Source: an uncultured Psychroserpens sp. (GTDB taxonomy: Bacteria; Bacteroidota; Bacteroidia; Flavobacteriales; Flavobacteriaceae). From it: 64,000 nt of DNA. The notes under the pieces are model-generated. The model made no database searches, was not told the origin of the DNA, and was given only the letters and a program-made list of their open reading frames with translations. Location of the stretch: assembly GCF_947501425.1 (NCBI RefSeq), contig NZ_CANMVN010000001.1:372001-436000 (forward strand), written 5' to 3'. This document shows, one piece after another, positions 52,669-61,483 of this stretch. Every line of letters begins with the position of its first letter. The stretch's first letter is position 1. The position numbers and the translations under genes are program-made.

Positions 52669-55600
52669 TTAACTTTCAATTGCAGTATCTACATTAAAGC
52701 CATCTTCTTGTATAGTTAGTTCAGAAGTGTTTGCACCTCTCATCCACATTTTAAAACGTGTCACTAAGTAAAATAGGATAGGAACTACGACCAAGGTTAA
52801 GAATGTTGCAATAAATAATCCGTAGATTACGGTCCAGGCTAGTGGTCCCCAAAATATTACGTTATCACCACCAACATAGATGTTAGCATCAAACTCACTA
52901 AATAGTGTAAAGAAGTTAATATTTAATCCTGTTGCTAATGGTATCAATCCTAAAATGGTTGTAATAGCTGTTAATAATACTGGACGTAGACGCGCTTTTC
53001 CACCTTTGATAATGGCTTCAAGCAGATCACTATTTTCAAGATATTGGTCCTCATCAAGGTTGCGTGCAATCTTTTTCCTATCCAGAAGTAGTTGTGTATA
53101 ATCTAAGAGTACCACACCGTTATTTACTACAATTCCAGCTAAGGAGATAATTCCCATCATGGTCATCATAATCACGAATGCTTTTCCTGTAATAATCAAT
53201 CCTCCAAATACACCAATTAAACTGAGAAAAATAGCCAGCATAATAATACCTGGTTTAGATATTGAATTAAACTGAAATATCAGCAGAAAGAAAATGAGTC
53301 CGAGACCAATAAAAAACGCCGACATTAAAAATGCCATTTGTTTATTTTGTTCTTCTATCTGTCCTGTAAAATCAATTTTCACATTATCAGGTTTCCCATC
53401 GAAGGATTTCATTTCATTCTGAATTTCAGAAACAATAGCACCTGCATCAGTGTATCCTGCGGCTAATGCGGAATACACCGTAACCACTCGTTTTACATCT
53501 TTATGTTTAATAGCACTAAATCCTGAAGAGTTGCTCTGACTTGCCACAGCAGATACTGGAATTTCCTTGATCTGGCCAGAAGCCATGTCTCTAAACGTGA
53601 TCTTCTGATTAAAAATGGCGCTTTTATTGTAGCGGTTCTCTTCGTTGAATCTTACATAAATATCATAATCGTCACCACCTTCTTTGTAAATTCCAGCTTT
53701 GGCTCCAAATATTGAGTTTCTCAGTTGTTGACCCACCTGACCAGAAGTGATGCCTAATTCACCAGCTTTTTTACGATCTACATTAACTTGCATGGAAGGT
53801 TTCGAACGGTTCACATCAATTTTCAATTCCTCAATTCCCTGAATATTTTTGGTATTGATAAAATCTCTCATACGTTCGGCAGTGGCAATTAACTCTTCAT
53901 AATTTTTACCTTCTAATTCAATGTTAATTGGATATCCTGCAGGAGGACCAACGGCATCTTTTTCTACGGAAATGGCAACACCTGGATAAATACCATCGAG
54001 GTCATTCTGAATTTTTTTCAAGAGTTCATTGCTATCGGCACCTTTTCGATACTTGTACTCACGCATGGTTGCTGTGATCTTTCCTCTGTGTGGCATTTCG
54101 GCAGCTGAACCTCCATCAGTTTGAGGGTTTCCAGCACCTTCACCAACTTGCGATACAGCACTTTCAGTTAAGAAATTATAATCGCCATTCATGTAAGCAT
54201 CATCATTAATGATTTTGTACATACGCGACTCTATATCTTTAGTTATTGCATTAGTTTTTTCTATATCAGTACCTTCTGGATATTCGATATATGCAATGAT
54301 CTGGTTAGGCGTATTATCTGGAAAGAATTCTACTTTTGTACGCTGACTTCCAACAGAAGCTCCAAAACCACCAAATGCAACAAATAATAAAATTACTGTA
54401 GCTACAGTTATAAAAATTGGACGTTTGCCAGATAGAGCAGCTCTTAATGTTTGCTCATAAAAATTTTCCAACTTAGGCAAGGTTTTCGTTTGAAAACTAT
54501 TAGCCCAGTTTCTGAGGAATAATCGATATAGCCAAAGTAAAACAACGGTAAATACCATGACTGAACCTAATCCTCTATAAGAACCTCCAAAGAATAAAAT
54601 CAACAAACCAATAACGCCTAATATGATAGATATTTTGATGATTTGTTGCAATGGCATTTCCTTATCTTCGATAGTCATGTATTGCGATACTAAAACCGAA
54701 TTAAAAAATATGGCCACAAAGAGAGACGATCCTAAAACAACAGACAAAGTAACTGGGAAATAGATCATAAATTGTCCCATCACACCAGGCCAAAGTCCGA
54801 GAGGAATAAAAGCAGCTACTGTTGTTGCAGTAGAAATGATAATAGGAAAAGCGATTTCTCCAATTCCTTTTTTGGCAGCTTCCACTCTGGACATGCCTTC
54901 TTCCTGCATCAAACGATAAACATTTTCAACAACTACAATTCCGTTATCTACTAACATCCCAAGTCCCATAATTAATCCAAACAGAATCATAGTATTCATG
55001 GTATATCCTAAGAGGTTTAGAATCATTAAGGACATAAACATCGACATAGGAATGGCAAATCCAACAAATAGTGCATTTTTAAATCCTAAGAAGAACATTA
55101 ATACAGTTACAACTAAGATAATTCCGAAGATGATATTATTCACAAGGTCATCTACCTGACCAATCGTTTTTTCTGATTGGTCATTGGTAATGGTGACTTT
55201 TAAATCGGCTGGAAATACATTCTTTATGGCATCATCAACCATTACCTGTATTTTTTCTGCAGCATCTACCATGTTTTTTCCTGCTCGTTTTTTAACATCA
55301 AGCATCACAACAGGGTCACCAAATTCTCTGGCATAGGTAGTTTTATCTTCATCTTTGAACGTGACTTTTGCAATATCTTTTAGGTAGATTGGATTATCAC
55401 GTTCACTTTTAACCACAAAGTTCTCTAATTCTTTAGGGTCTTCAATTTCACCAAGTATTCTTATGGTTCGTCGTTGTCCACTAGAAATTAGATTTCCTGC
55501 AGACATGGTCATGTTCTCGTTACTGATGGTATTGATGATGTCATTAAAGCTTACTTGTGCAGCCATCATTTTATAAATGTCTACGGCAACTTCAACCTCT

Positions 55601-56193
55601 TTGTCCTGAGCACCTCTAATATCAACTTGTTTGATTTCAATTAAACTTTCTATCTCATCTTCAAGATATTCGCCAAAGTCTTTAAGGACATCAACTGGGT
55701 AATCTCCCGAAATATTAATATTAAGAATTGGAATCTCTTCAGACATACTCAAGTCAAACACATTGGGCTCCACTTTTGCACCATTAAATGTTGGCCAGTC
55801 TTCGCTAGCGGTTTCAGAATCGACTTCATCTTTCACTTTTTGCTTTGCTGCTTCAACAGAAATGTTTTCATCAAACTCCACAATAACAATGGAGTAATCT
55901 TCTTGAGAAGTTGAGGTGATCTCAACTACATTACTTACCGTTTTTAACTTATCCTCAATAGGATCGGTAATTAGTTTTTCAATATCTTCGGCTGTATTTC
56001 CTGGATAAATAGAACTAATGTAAATTTTAGTTTCTTTTATTTCAGGGAAATTTTCACGAGGCATACTAAAGTAAGCTCCAGCACCCAAAATTAGAATCAG
56101 GGTAATCAATACATACATCGTGGTTTTATTATTGATGGCCCAGGACGACAGTATAAATTCTTTATCTACTTTTTTCTTCTTTTTCTCAGTCAT
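52669..56193 (-). CDS. RND-family multidrug/hydrophobe efflux permease
   Basis: 1174 residues, AcrB-like inner-membrane pump. The proton-relay segment in TM4 reads MGLGMLVDNGIVVVENVYRLM near residue 408, so the second of the usual two aspartates is Asn. FPIIISTATTVAAFIPLG near 449 and MTMMGIISLAGIVVNNGVVLLDY near 1042 are the other family marks. It is about 130 residues longer than AcrB, mainly through an inserted hydrophobic stretch with two possible helices near 520-560. Last gene of tetR-tolC-adaptor-RND. Confidence 0.93.
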   Translation of the reverse strand: MTEKKKKKVDKEFILSSWAINNKTTMYVLITLILILGAGAYFSMPRENFPEIKETKIYISSIYPGNTAEDIEKLITDPIEDKLKTVSNVVEITSTSQEDYSIVIVEFDENISVEAAKQKVKDEVDSETASEDWPTFNGAKVEPNVFDLSMSEEIPILNINISGDYPVDVLKDFGEYLEDEIESLIEIKQVDIRGAQDKEVEVAVDIYKMMAAQVSFNDIINTISNENMTMSAGNLISSGQRRTIRILGEIEDPKELENFVVKSERDNPIYLKDIAKVTFKDEDKTTYAREFGDPVVMLDVKKRAGKNMVDAAEKIQVMVDDAIKNVFPADLKVTITNDQSEKTIGQVDDLVNNIIFGIILVVTVLMFFLGFKNALFVGFAIPMSMFMSLMILNLLGYTMNTMILFGLIMGLGMLVDNGIVVVENVYRLMQEEGMSRVEAAKKGIGEIAFPIIISTATTVAAFIPLGLWPGVMGQFMIYFPVTLSVVLGSSLFVAIFFNSVLVSQYMTIEDKEMPLQQIIKISIILGVIGLLILFFGGSYRGLGSVMVFTVVLLWLYRLFLRNWANSFQTKTLPKLENFYEQTLRAALSGKRPIFITVATVILLFVAFGGFGASVGSQRTKVEFFPDNTPNQIIAYIEYPEGTDIEKTNAITKDIESRMYKIINDDAYMNGDYNFLTESAVSQVGEGAGNPQTDGGSAAEMPHRGKITATMREYKYRKGADSNELLKKIQNDLDGIYPGVAISVEKDAVGPPAGYPINIELEGKNYEELIATAERMRDFINTKNIQGIEELKIDVNRSKPSMQVNVDRKKAGELGITSGQVGQQLRNSIFGAKAGIYKEGGDDYDIYVRFNEENRYNKSAIFNQKITFRDMASGQIKEIPVSAVASQSNSSGFSAIKHKDVKRVVTVYSALAAGYTDAGAIVSEIQNEMKSFDGKPDNVKIDFTGQIEEQNKQMAFLMSAFFIGLGLIFFLLIFQFNSISKPGIIMLAIFLSLIGVFGGLIITGKAFVIMMTMMGIISLAGIVVNNGVVLLDYTQLLLDRKKIARNLDEDQYLENSDLLEAIIKGGKARLRPVLLTAITTILGLIPLATGLNINFFTLFSEFDANIYVGGDNVIFWGPLAWTVIYGLFIATFLTLVVVPILFYLVTRFKMWMRGANTSELTIQEDGFNVDTAIES

Positions 56194-56214
56194 TTTGGTT
56201 GTGTTTTTTGTAGA

Positions 56215-57390
56215 CTAGTTAGTTTCTAATGTGATGACCTTTACTTCTTGTCCATCTTTTACACTTCTGGCGCCTTCTTGAATAATTTCATCTGAATTTG
56301 ACAAGCCAGAGAGCACTTCAATATTGTCGCCTTGCGTTTTGCCAGTAGTGATAATGGTGCGTTTTGCAGTGGCTTTATCTTCAGACTTATCTGAAATGGT
56401 ATATACATATTGCTCGCCTTGTGCATTTTCTGAAATGATACTCAACGGAATTAAAATGGCTTTTTCATTGGTGTAATCATTGATTTTCAATTTTGCCGTA
56501 AGATTTGGTTTGATGTTTTTATTTCCGTTTGGTATGGCCACTTCTACTTTAAAGGTTCTATTCGCTGGATTTATAAAACTACCAGCCTGACGAACTTTTG
56601 CTTCCATACTTTTTCCTAATACCGGAAATTCTACTTCTACCATTTTACCTTCTGTTACATTGGTAATGTAGCTTTCTGGAACATCAGTTTCAATATACAT
56701 TTCATCTAAGTTTACAATTCTAAATAATTGAGATTGTCCAGGAGCTACAACACTTCCTTGCTCTGTAATAACATCATCTATAGTTCCTGAAAAAGGGGCT
56801 TTAACTAACGTTCTGGCAACTTGCTGTTGTAATTGTCCAACAGCTTTTTGTTGTGCTTCATAATTAGATTTAGCTTGTAAATATTGAATTTCACTTCCTA
56901 TATTTTGTTCCCATAAACGCTTTTGACGTTCAAAAGTGGTTTTTGCCAGATCTGCCTGGATCTGTAATTGAGAAACTTGCTGACTTAATCCGCCATCATC
57001 AATTTTTGCTAAGGTTTGTCCTTTTCTCACCTTTTGACCTTCCTTTACAAAAACATTAGTTAGAATACCTGAGTATTCTGGATAGATCACTAAGTTTTTC
57101 TTGGTGTCAACACTACCTTGTAATTCAACAAAGTGTGTAAATACAGTTTCTTTTGCAGTAAAAGTGGTGATTAATGGAATTTTTTCTTGTGGGTCTAATT
57201 CTTTGATCTTAGCACTTAATTCTTTTAACTGCTGAGACAATTCCTGTTGTTGCGCATCAAGTTGCGTTTTCTTTTGACGAATTTGCTCCAAATCATTAGA
57301 AGCAATAATATCTTCTACACTTTGTGTTTTCTTATTTCCGCAGGAAACAACAAATAGAGTGATAAAAAATAAGGTTACAATATATTTCAT
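56215..57390 (-). CDS. RND efflux periplasmic adaptor (membrane fusion protein)
   Basis: 391 residues. Lipobox LFVVSCGNKK puts a lipidated Cys at 17. A coiled coil (about 28-68, EQIRQKKTQLDAQQQELSQQ) precedes the barrel-sandwich domain with GILTNVFVKEGQKVRKGQTL near 107, the hairpin 135-200, and VKAPFSGTIDDVITEQGSVV near 195. It bridges the RND pump and TolC. 12 bases after tolC and 21 before the pump. Confidence 0.93.
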   Translation of the reverse strand: MKYIVTLFFITLFVVSCGNKKTQSVEDIIASNDLEQIRQKKTQLDAQQQELSQQLKELSAKIKELDPQEKIPLITTFTAKETVFTHFVELQGSVDTKKNLVIYPEYSGILTNVFVKEGQKVRKGQTLAKIDDGGLSQQVSQLQIQADLAKTTFERQKRLWEQNIGSEIQYLQAKSNYEAQQKAVGQLQQQVARTLVKAPFSGTIDDVITEQGSVVAPGQSQLFRIVNLDEMYIETDVPESYITNVTEGKMVEVEFPVLGKSMEAKVRQAGSFINPANRTFKVEVAIPNGNKNIKPNLTAKLKINDYTNEKAILIPLSIISENAQGEQYVYTISDKSEDKATAKRTIITTGKTQGDNIEVLSGLSNSDEIIQEGARSVKDGQEVKVITLETN

Positions 57391-57402
57391 TTGGCAATTT
57401 TT

Positions 57403-58746
57403 TTAGTTGTTGATTGGTTTATTTAATACAGTTTCAAGTTCAGCTTTGGTATTGATAACATCTAGCATGGCTTGAATAAATTCTTGTTGAGCTGTATATA
57501 ATTGTGTTTGTGCTTGTCTAAGTTCAAAGCTTGAGCCTACACCTTCGAAGAATTTAGTTTGATTTTTTTGTTCAATTCGTTCAGCGAGGTCTAAGTTTTG
57601 TTTTTTATTATCGTAGTCTTCAACAGCAAATTTGAAATTACTTTTTGCAGTTGCTATTTCAAGATTTAGTCGTTGTTCAGTTTCCGTGAGGTCATCTTTA
57701 GCTTTTTCAAGATTTATTTTAGCGCGTTGAGTTGCTGCACTTCGTTTACCTGAGCTGAAAATAGGAATGTCTAAGTTTAGTCCAAATAAAGATGCACCAA
57801 ACCATTTTGTATTGCTATCAAGGAATACAAACTCATTATCAAATGCTGTATAACTTCCATTTATAAAGGCGTTAAGTGTTGGCAAAGCTCTACTTTTTTC
57901 AAGTTTCACCATCAACTCTTTAGCTCTTGTGTCATTTTCTGCAATCTTGTAATCTATAGTAGTTGAGACATCGTTAGCTTCATCTAAAATATCCATTGTT
58001 ATATTTCTCATAGCTAGAGATTCTAGATTATCGGTTAAAGAGATTTCTGTATCAAAATCGATTCCTAAAGTGATATTTAGCATTTGATAGGCAATCTTCT
58101 TAAGTCTGTTGACATTATTAAGATTACTCTTTACATTGGATAAAGTAATTTGAAGTTGTTCAACACTCTCTTGTTCTTCTAGTCCGTTTTCATAAATTTT
58201 ATTGGTCTCGAAGAGGTTTTTTTCTAAAACTTTCAGGTTTTTCTCAAGGATGATGATATTTTCTTCTGCAAGTAATACATTTCCGTAAGCGTTAATAACA
58301 GCTTTTCTTACCTCAAGATCAGTTTTTACTTTGGCATTTTCTGAAATTTCTAAGAATACTTTAGCAGACTGTAATCCAACAATATAAGACCCATCAAAAA
58401 GCATTTGATTTAAAGTCGCTGTTGCTGAAGCACTTTGTTTTGTTCCAAATATAACTTCTGCAAATTCACCTGGATTTCCTCCAAAAAATTCTGCTGGAAT
58501 TACAGATACTTGCTGTTTTAAGAAGTTTTGATAATTGATATTAGTATTTAGTTGAGGTAAACCTGTTGCAGTAGTTTCCCATTTTTGTTGTTTGGCAGCT
58601 TCGATATCTCGAGCAGCATTTTTTGCTTGTCTGTTATTTTCTAATGCATAATCTATAGCTTCTTGCAATGTAAAGCTAGAAGGTGTGTTTTGGGTAAATC
58701 CCAAACTAAAACACATTAGTAACAGTATGATTGGTAAATGTTTCAT
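57403..58746 (-). CDS. TolC-family outer-membrane efflux protein
   Basis: 447 residues, signal peptide 1-18 (ending GFTQ). Two homologous halves of long helices with FTLQEAIDYALENNRQAKNA near residue 25 and FKFAVEDYDNKKQNLDLAERI near 370, as in OEP/TolC proteins. It forms the outer-membrane duct of the pump encoded downstream. Six bases after tetR. Confidence 0.93.
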   Translation of the reverse strand: MKHLPIILLLMCFSLGFTQNTPSSFTLQEAIDYALENNRQAKNAARDIEAAKQQKWETTATGLPQLNTNINYQNFLKQQVSVIPAEFFGGNPGEFAEVIFGTKQSASATATLNQMLFDGSYIVGLQSAKVFLEISENAKVKTDLEVRKAVINAYGNVLLAEENIIILEKNLKVLEKNLFETNKIYENGLEEQESVEQLQITLSNVKSNLNNVNRLKKIAYQMLNITLGIDFDTEISLTDNLESLAMRNITMDILDEANDVSTTIDYKIAENDTRAKELMVKLEKSRALPTLNAFINGSYTAFDNEFVFLDSNTKWFGASLFGLNLDIPIFSSGKRSAATQRAKINLEKAKDDLTETEQRLNLEIATAKSNFKFAVEDYDNKKQNLDLAERIEQKNQTKFFEGVGSSFELRQAQTQLYTAQQEFIQAMLDVINTKAELETVLNKPINN

Positions 58747-58752
58747 TTAAAT

Positions 58753-59355
58753 TTATGATTGATTGTGTATGAAATTATTAAGTATTGTCATTCCTTTTTC
58801 TGAGACGATAGCACGTAAGTGATACTCCAGATAGCTTTCCATGAGATAATTCATATTGTATGTTTCAGTAGGGAAAAACATATTGTCTTTAATACCAGTC
58901 ATACCTGTAAAATACATACGTGATATAAAGTCAACATCTATTGATTTTCTAAAAACACCTGTTTCAACACCATGATTTAAACTGTCTTTAACAGATTGAT
59001 GCATTTTTTCAAATTGTTTGTATTTAAGAACATCATATATCTGCGGGTAATATTTTTTAAGTTGATACTGAGGTGATGACTTTTCATTTTTCAAGTGATG
59101 CATCACAAACATCTTTATTGAATATAGTTCTTCAATTGGGTTAGGTGCATTATCACAAATGGAATCAATACCATCACAAATAGTATCAAATAGATTGAAT
59201 GTTACCGCTTCAACTAACTTTGTTTTATTCTTAAAGTGAACATATATCGTTTTTTTGGAAATGCCCATTTCGGTAGCAATGTCGTCCATTGTAACACTTT
59301 TAAACCCTAGGTTTAGAAATAATTCAGCCGACTTATGTATAATTTTATCTCTCAT
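58753..59355 (-). CDS. TetR-family regulator of the efflux operon
   Basis: 200 residues from the ATG at 59355. MRDKIIHKSAELFLNLGFKSVTMDDIATEMGISKKTIYVHF is a TetR helix-turn-helix (GISKKTIYVHFKNK near 37-50), followed by a ligand-binding helical domain of its own kind. It is the first gene of the operon it should control. The inverted repeat at 59377-59406 lies on its promoter. Confidence 0.9.
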   Translation of the reverse strand: MRDKIIHKSAELFLNLGFKSVTMDDIATEMGISKKTIYVHFKNKTKLVEAVTFNLFDTICDGIDSICDNAPNPIEELYSIKMFVMHHLKNEKSSPQYQLKKYYPQIYDVLKYKQFEKMHQSVKDSLNHGVETGVFRKSIDVDFISRMYFTGMTGIKDNMFFPTETYNMNYLMESYLEYHLRAIVSEKGMTILNNFIHNQS

Positions 59356-59364
59356 AATCAGGTG

Positions 59365-59395
59365 CAAAGATATGTATGGAAACTTTAAAAACAAA
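59365..59395 (-). promoter_or_regulatory. Promoter of the tetR-tolC-adaptor-RND operon
   Basis: On the minus strand TTTG (59392-59395), exactly 19 bases, then TATCTTTG (59365-59372): a perfect match, 9 bases before the ATG at 59355. Confidence 0.75.
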
Positions 59396-59406
59396 AATAG
59401 TTTCCA
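59377..59406. promoter_or_regulatory. Candidate TetR operator
   Basis: TGGAAACT (59377-59384) and AGTTTCCA (59399-59406) form a perfect 8-bp inverted repeat 14 bases apart. The -33 TTTG of the operon promoter lies in the spacer, so a bound dimer would block transcription. Confidence 0.6.
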
Positions 59407-59411
59407 AAGTT

Positions 59412-59439
59412 TTAATGTTTTTTTAACATTGCGTTAAAG
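59412..59439 (+). promoter_or_regulatory. In-register hexamer array before the prenyl synthase
   Basis: TTAATG (59412), TTAACA (59423) and TTAAAG (59434) at exact 11-bp steps. The same kind of array stands before phosphate genes, but this gene has no evident link to phosphate, which warns that the motif may be broader. Confidence 0.35.
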
Positions 59440-59466
59440 TGTTGTGGTTGATTTATCCATTTGCAT

Positions 59467-59474
59467 TATTTTTG
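59467..59474 (+). promoter_or_regulatory. -7 box of the prenyl synthase, leaderless geometry
   Basis: TATTTTTG, exact TAnnTTTG, four bases before the ATG at 59479; TTG at 59448-59450 is 16 bases upstream. The TTG at 59461 that extends the frame lies at the box and is not the start. Confidence 0.55.
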
Positions 59475-59478
59475 CACA

Positions 59479-60453
59479 ATGCAGAATATTCAATCTTACC
59501 ACAGTGCTTTTTTAGAACATCTTGAAGCGTTTGTTCAACCTAAAGAACCTGAAACACTTTATGAGCCTATCCACTATATTTTACAGCTTGGAGGAAAACG
59601 TCTAAGACCAATATTAACGTTGATGACAGCTGAAATTTTTGGATGTGATTACAAAAAGGCACTCAATGCTGCATTGAGCGTTGAGGTATTTCATAATTTT
59701 TCTCTGGTACATGACGATATTATGGATGATGCACCTTTGAGACGTGGTCAGGATACTGTACATGAAAAGTGGGATGTCAATACAGGAATCCTTTCAGGAG
59801 ATGCTATGTTGATTATGGCATATCAGCTATTCGAGAATTATGACTCAAAGGCCTTTCAGGATCTAGCTAAATTATTTAGTAAGACAGCATTAGAGGTATG
59901 TGAAGGTCAGCAATACGATGTTGATTTTGAAACTCGGGACGATGTGACCATTCCAGAATATCTTAAAATGATAGAATATAAAACTGCAGTTCTTGTAGGA
60001 GCAGCCATGAAAATGGGAGCTATTGTAGCTAATGCATCTAAGGAATGTCAAAACTCTATTTATGACTTCGGGAGACACCTAGGAATTGCATTTCAATTAC
60101 AAGATGATTATTTAGACGCTTTTGGGGATCCTGAAACTTTTGGGAAACAAGTTGGAGGTGATATTATTGAGAATAAAAAAACGTATCTCTATCTCAAAGC
60201 ACTAGAATTTTCAAATGAAGATGATAAGTTACAATTAGAGTATCTCTATGGGATTAGTCCATCTGACCCATCAGATAAAATAGATACAGTTAAACAATTA
60301 TTTGTGTCTAGTGGTTCAGCAGAGGCTACCAAAAAAGAAATTGAGACTTATACAATTAAAGCCTTTTCTGTTTTAGATGCGATTAAAATTTCCGAAGAAA
60401 ATAAAGCCGCTTTAAAAGCTTTTGGAAATGACTTAATGAAACGCAATGTCTAA
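59479..60453 (+). CDS. Polyprenyl (farnesyl/geranylgeranyl/longer-chain) diphosphate synthase
   Basis: 324 residues. LGGKRLRPILTLMTAEIFG near residue 39, the first Asp-rich motif LVHDDIMDDAPLRRG near 77 (DDxxD), and the second LAFQLQDDYLDAFGD near 206, with KQVGGDIIENKKTYL following. These place it among trans-prenyltransferases that add isopentenyl units to an allylic diphosphate. Product chain length cannot be judged with certainty. The downstream hypothetical gene overlaps by eight bases. Confidence 0.93.
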   Translation: MQNIQSYHSAFLEHLEAFVQPKEPETLYEPIHYILQLGGKRLRPILTLMTAEIFGCDYKKALNAALSVEVFHNFSLVHDDIMDDAPLRRGQDTVHEKWDVNTGILSGDAMLIMAYQLFENYDSKAFQDLAKLFSKTALEVCEGQQYDVDFETRDDVTIPEYLKMIEYKTAVLVGAAMKMGAIVANASKECQNSIYDFGRHLGIAFQLQDDYLDAFGDPETFGKQVGGDIIENKKTYLYLKALEFSNEDDKLQLEYLYGISPSDPSDKIDTVKQLFVSSGSAEATKKEIETYTIKAFSVLDAIKISEENKAALKAFGNDLMKRNV

Positions 60454-60799
60454 ACTACCCACTACTTTTGAGAGTTTAATTACTGAGGCCGAACGTTTAA
60501 ATCTCTATAAAAAACTCATAAAGCAAGTCAATAAAGACTTTTTATTAGCTAATATCGATCTAGATTTTGAAGAAGATATTTTGCCTTCTAGTTTGAAATA
60601 TCTACTTCATGAAGTGATTTATAAATTGATACAAGAAAAATTTGCTGATTATCTCAATCTGCTCTACATCATAGATGTTTCCGAAGCTAAAATAAAACAA
60701 CTTGATGGTAATGATACTTTAAAACTCTCTGAGCAGGTTACGTTTTTAGTATTGCAACGTGAATGGCAAAAAGTATGGTTTCGAAATACTTATTCTTGA
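60446..60799 (+). CDS. Conserved flavobacterial hypothetical protein
   Basis: 117 residues, mostly helical, acidic in the middle (NIDLDFEEDILP), with LKYLLHEVIYKLIQEKFADYLNLLYIIDVSE and a C-terminal QREWQKVWFRNTYS. No catalytic motif. Its start overlaps the prenyl synthase stop by eight bases, which indicates coupled translation. Homologues at this place occur in relatives, as I recall; function unknown. Confidence 0.72.
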   Translation: MSKLPTTFESLITEAERLNLYKKLIKQVNKDFLLANIDLDFEEDILPSSLKYLLHEVIYKLIQEKFADYLNLLYIIDVSEAKIKQLDGNDTLKLSEQVTFLVLQREWQKVWFRNTYS

Positions 60800-60825
60800 G
60801 GATACACATTTAAAGCTTCTTGAGA

Positions 60826-61368
60826 TTAAAAGAAGACTCTTACAAAAGGCATCCAAGGATCTGCATAAACACTTTTATCTCTATCATAGAGAACATCATA
60901 GCGCATTCCAAAAATGACATTATTAGTTCTGTATCCTAATCCTACAAATAGTGCTGGAACCCAGTAATTACGATCCTGAAACGCATTGTTGTCAAAAGTT
61001 TGATTGACATTGAGTTGCTCAAACTCACCAGAGACCTGTAGTTCTTGAATTGGATTATATAGACTAATAACACTGGCGCCTAATATGGTAGATTTAAAAA
61101 AGTCTCTTTGCTTATTATATGTGCCATTAAGCCCCAATCCTAGAGCAAAATCAGGATTAAATTGATAGATAGCACTAGGAGCCAAAGTACCGCTAAAAAA
61201 ACCATCTCCAAAACTCAATCCAATCCCACCACCAAATCTCACATTTTTCCAAAAGGTATCATTACTATTCTCATTAGTGTTGGTTTGCGAAAATGAGACC
61301 ATTGAGAAATTTATAAAAATCACCAAAACCATTAGGGTTTTGATTTTAAAAAGACTTGAAAATTTCAT
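60826..61368 (-). CDS. Predicted outer-membrane beta-barrel protein
   Basis: 180 residues from the ATG at 61368. It has a signal peptide (ending VSFSQ), then about eight amphipathic strands (RFGGGIGLSFGDGFFSGTL, FALGLGLNGTYN, ELQVSGEFEQL, VPALFVGLGYRTNN), and a terminal aromatic residue (FVRVFF) typical of barrels. No function recognised. It is convergent with the small hypothetical gene and divergent from sucA. Confidence 0.75.
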   Translation of the reverse strand: MKFSSLFKIKTLMVLVIFINFSMVSFSQTNTNENSNDTFWKNVRFGGGIGLSFGDGFFSGTLAPSAIYQFNPDFALGLGLNGTYNKQRDFFKSTILGASVISLYNPIQELQVSGEFEQLNVNQTFDNNAFQDRNYWVPALFVGLGYRTNNVIFGMRYDVLYDRDKSVYADPWMPFVRVFF

Positions 61369-61436
61369 ATTCAAAAATTTGCGTTAAATAACATCTATAA
61401 ATATAACAAAACCACTACTAATTTTAGTAAATGTTG

Positions 61437-61444
61437 TATTTTTG
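61437..61444 (+). promoter_or_regulatory. -7 box of sucA
   Basis: TATTTTTG, exact TAnnTTTG, 39 bases before the sucA ATG. No matching -33 TTTG. Confidence 0.45.
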
Positions 61445-61483
61445 TCTAAATTTTGTTGAAGCGAAAACGACTTACACCATATA

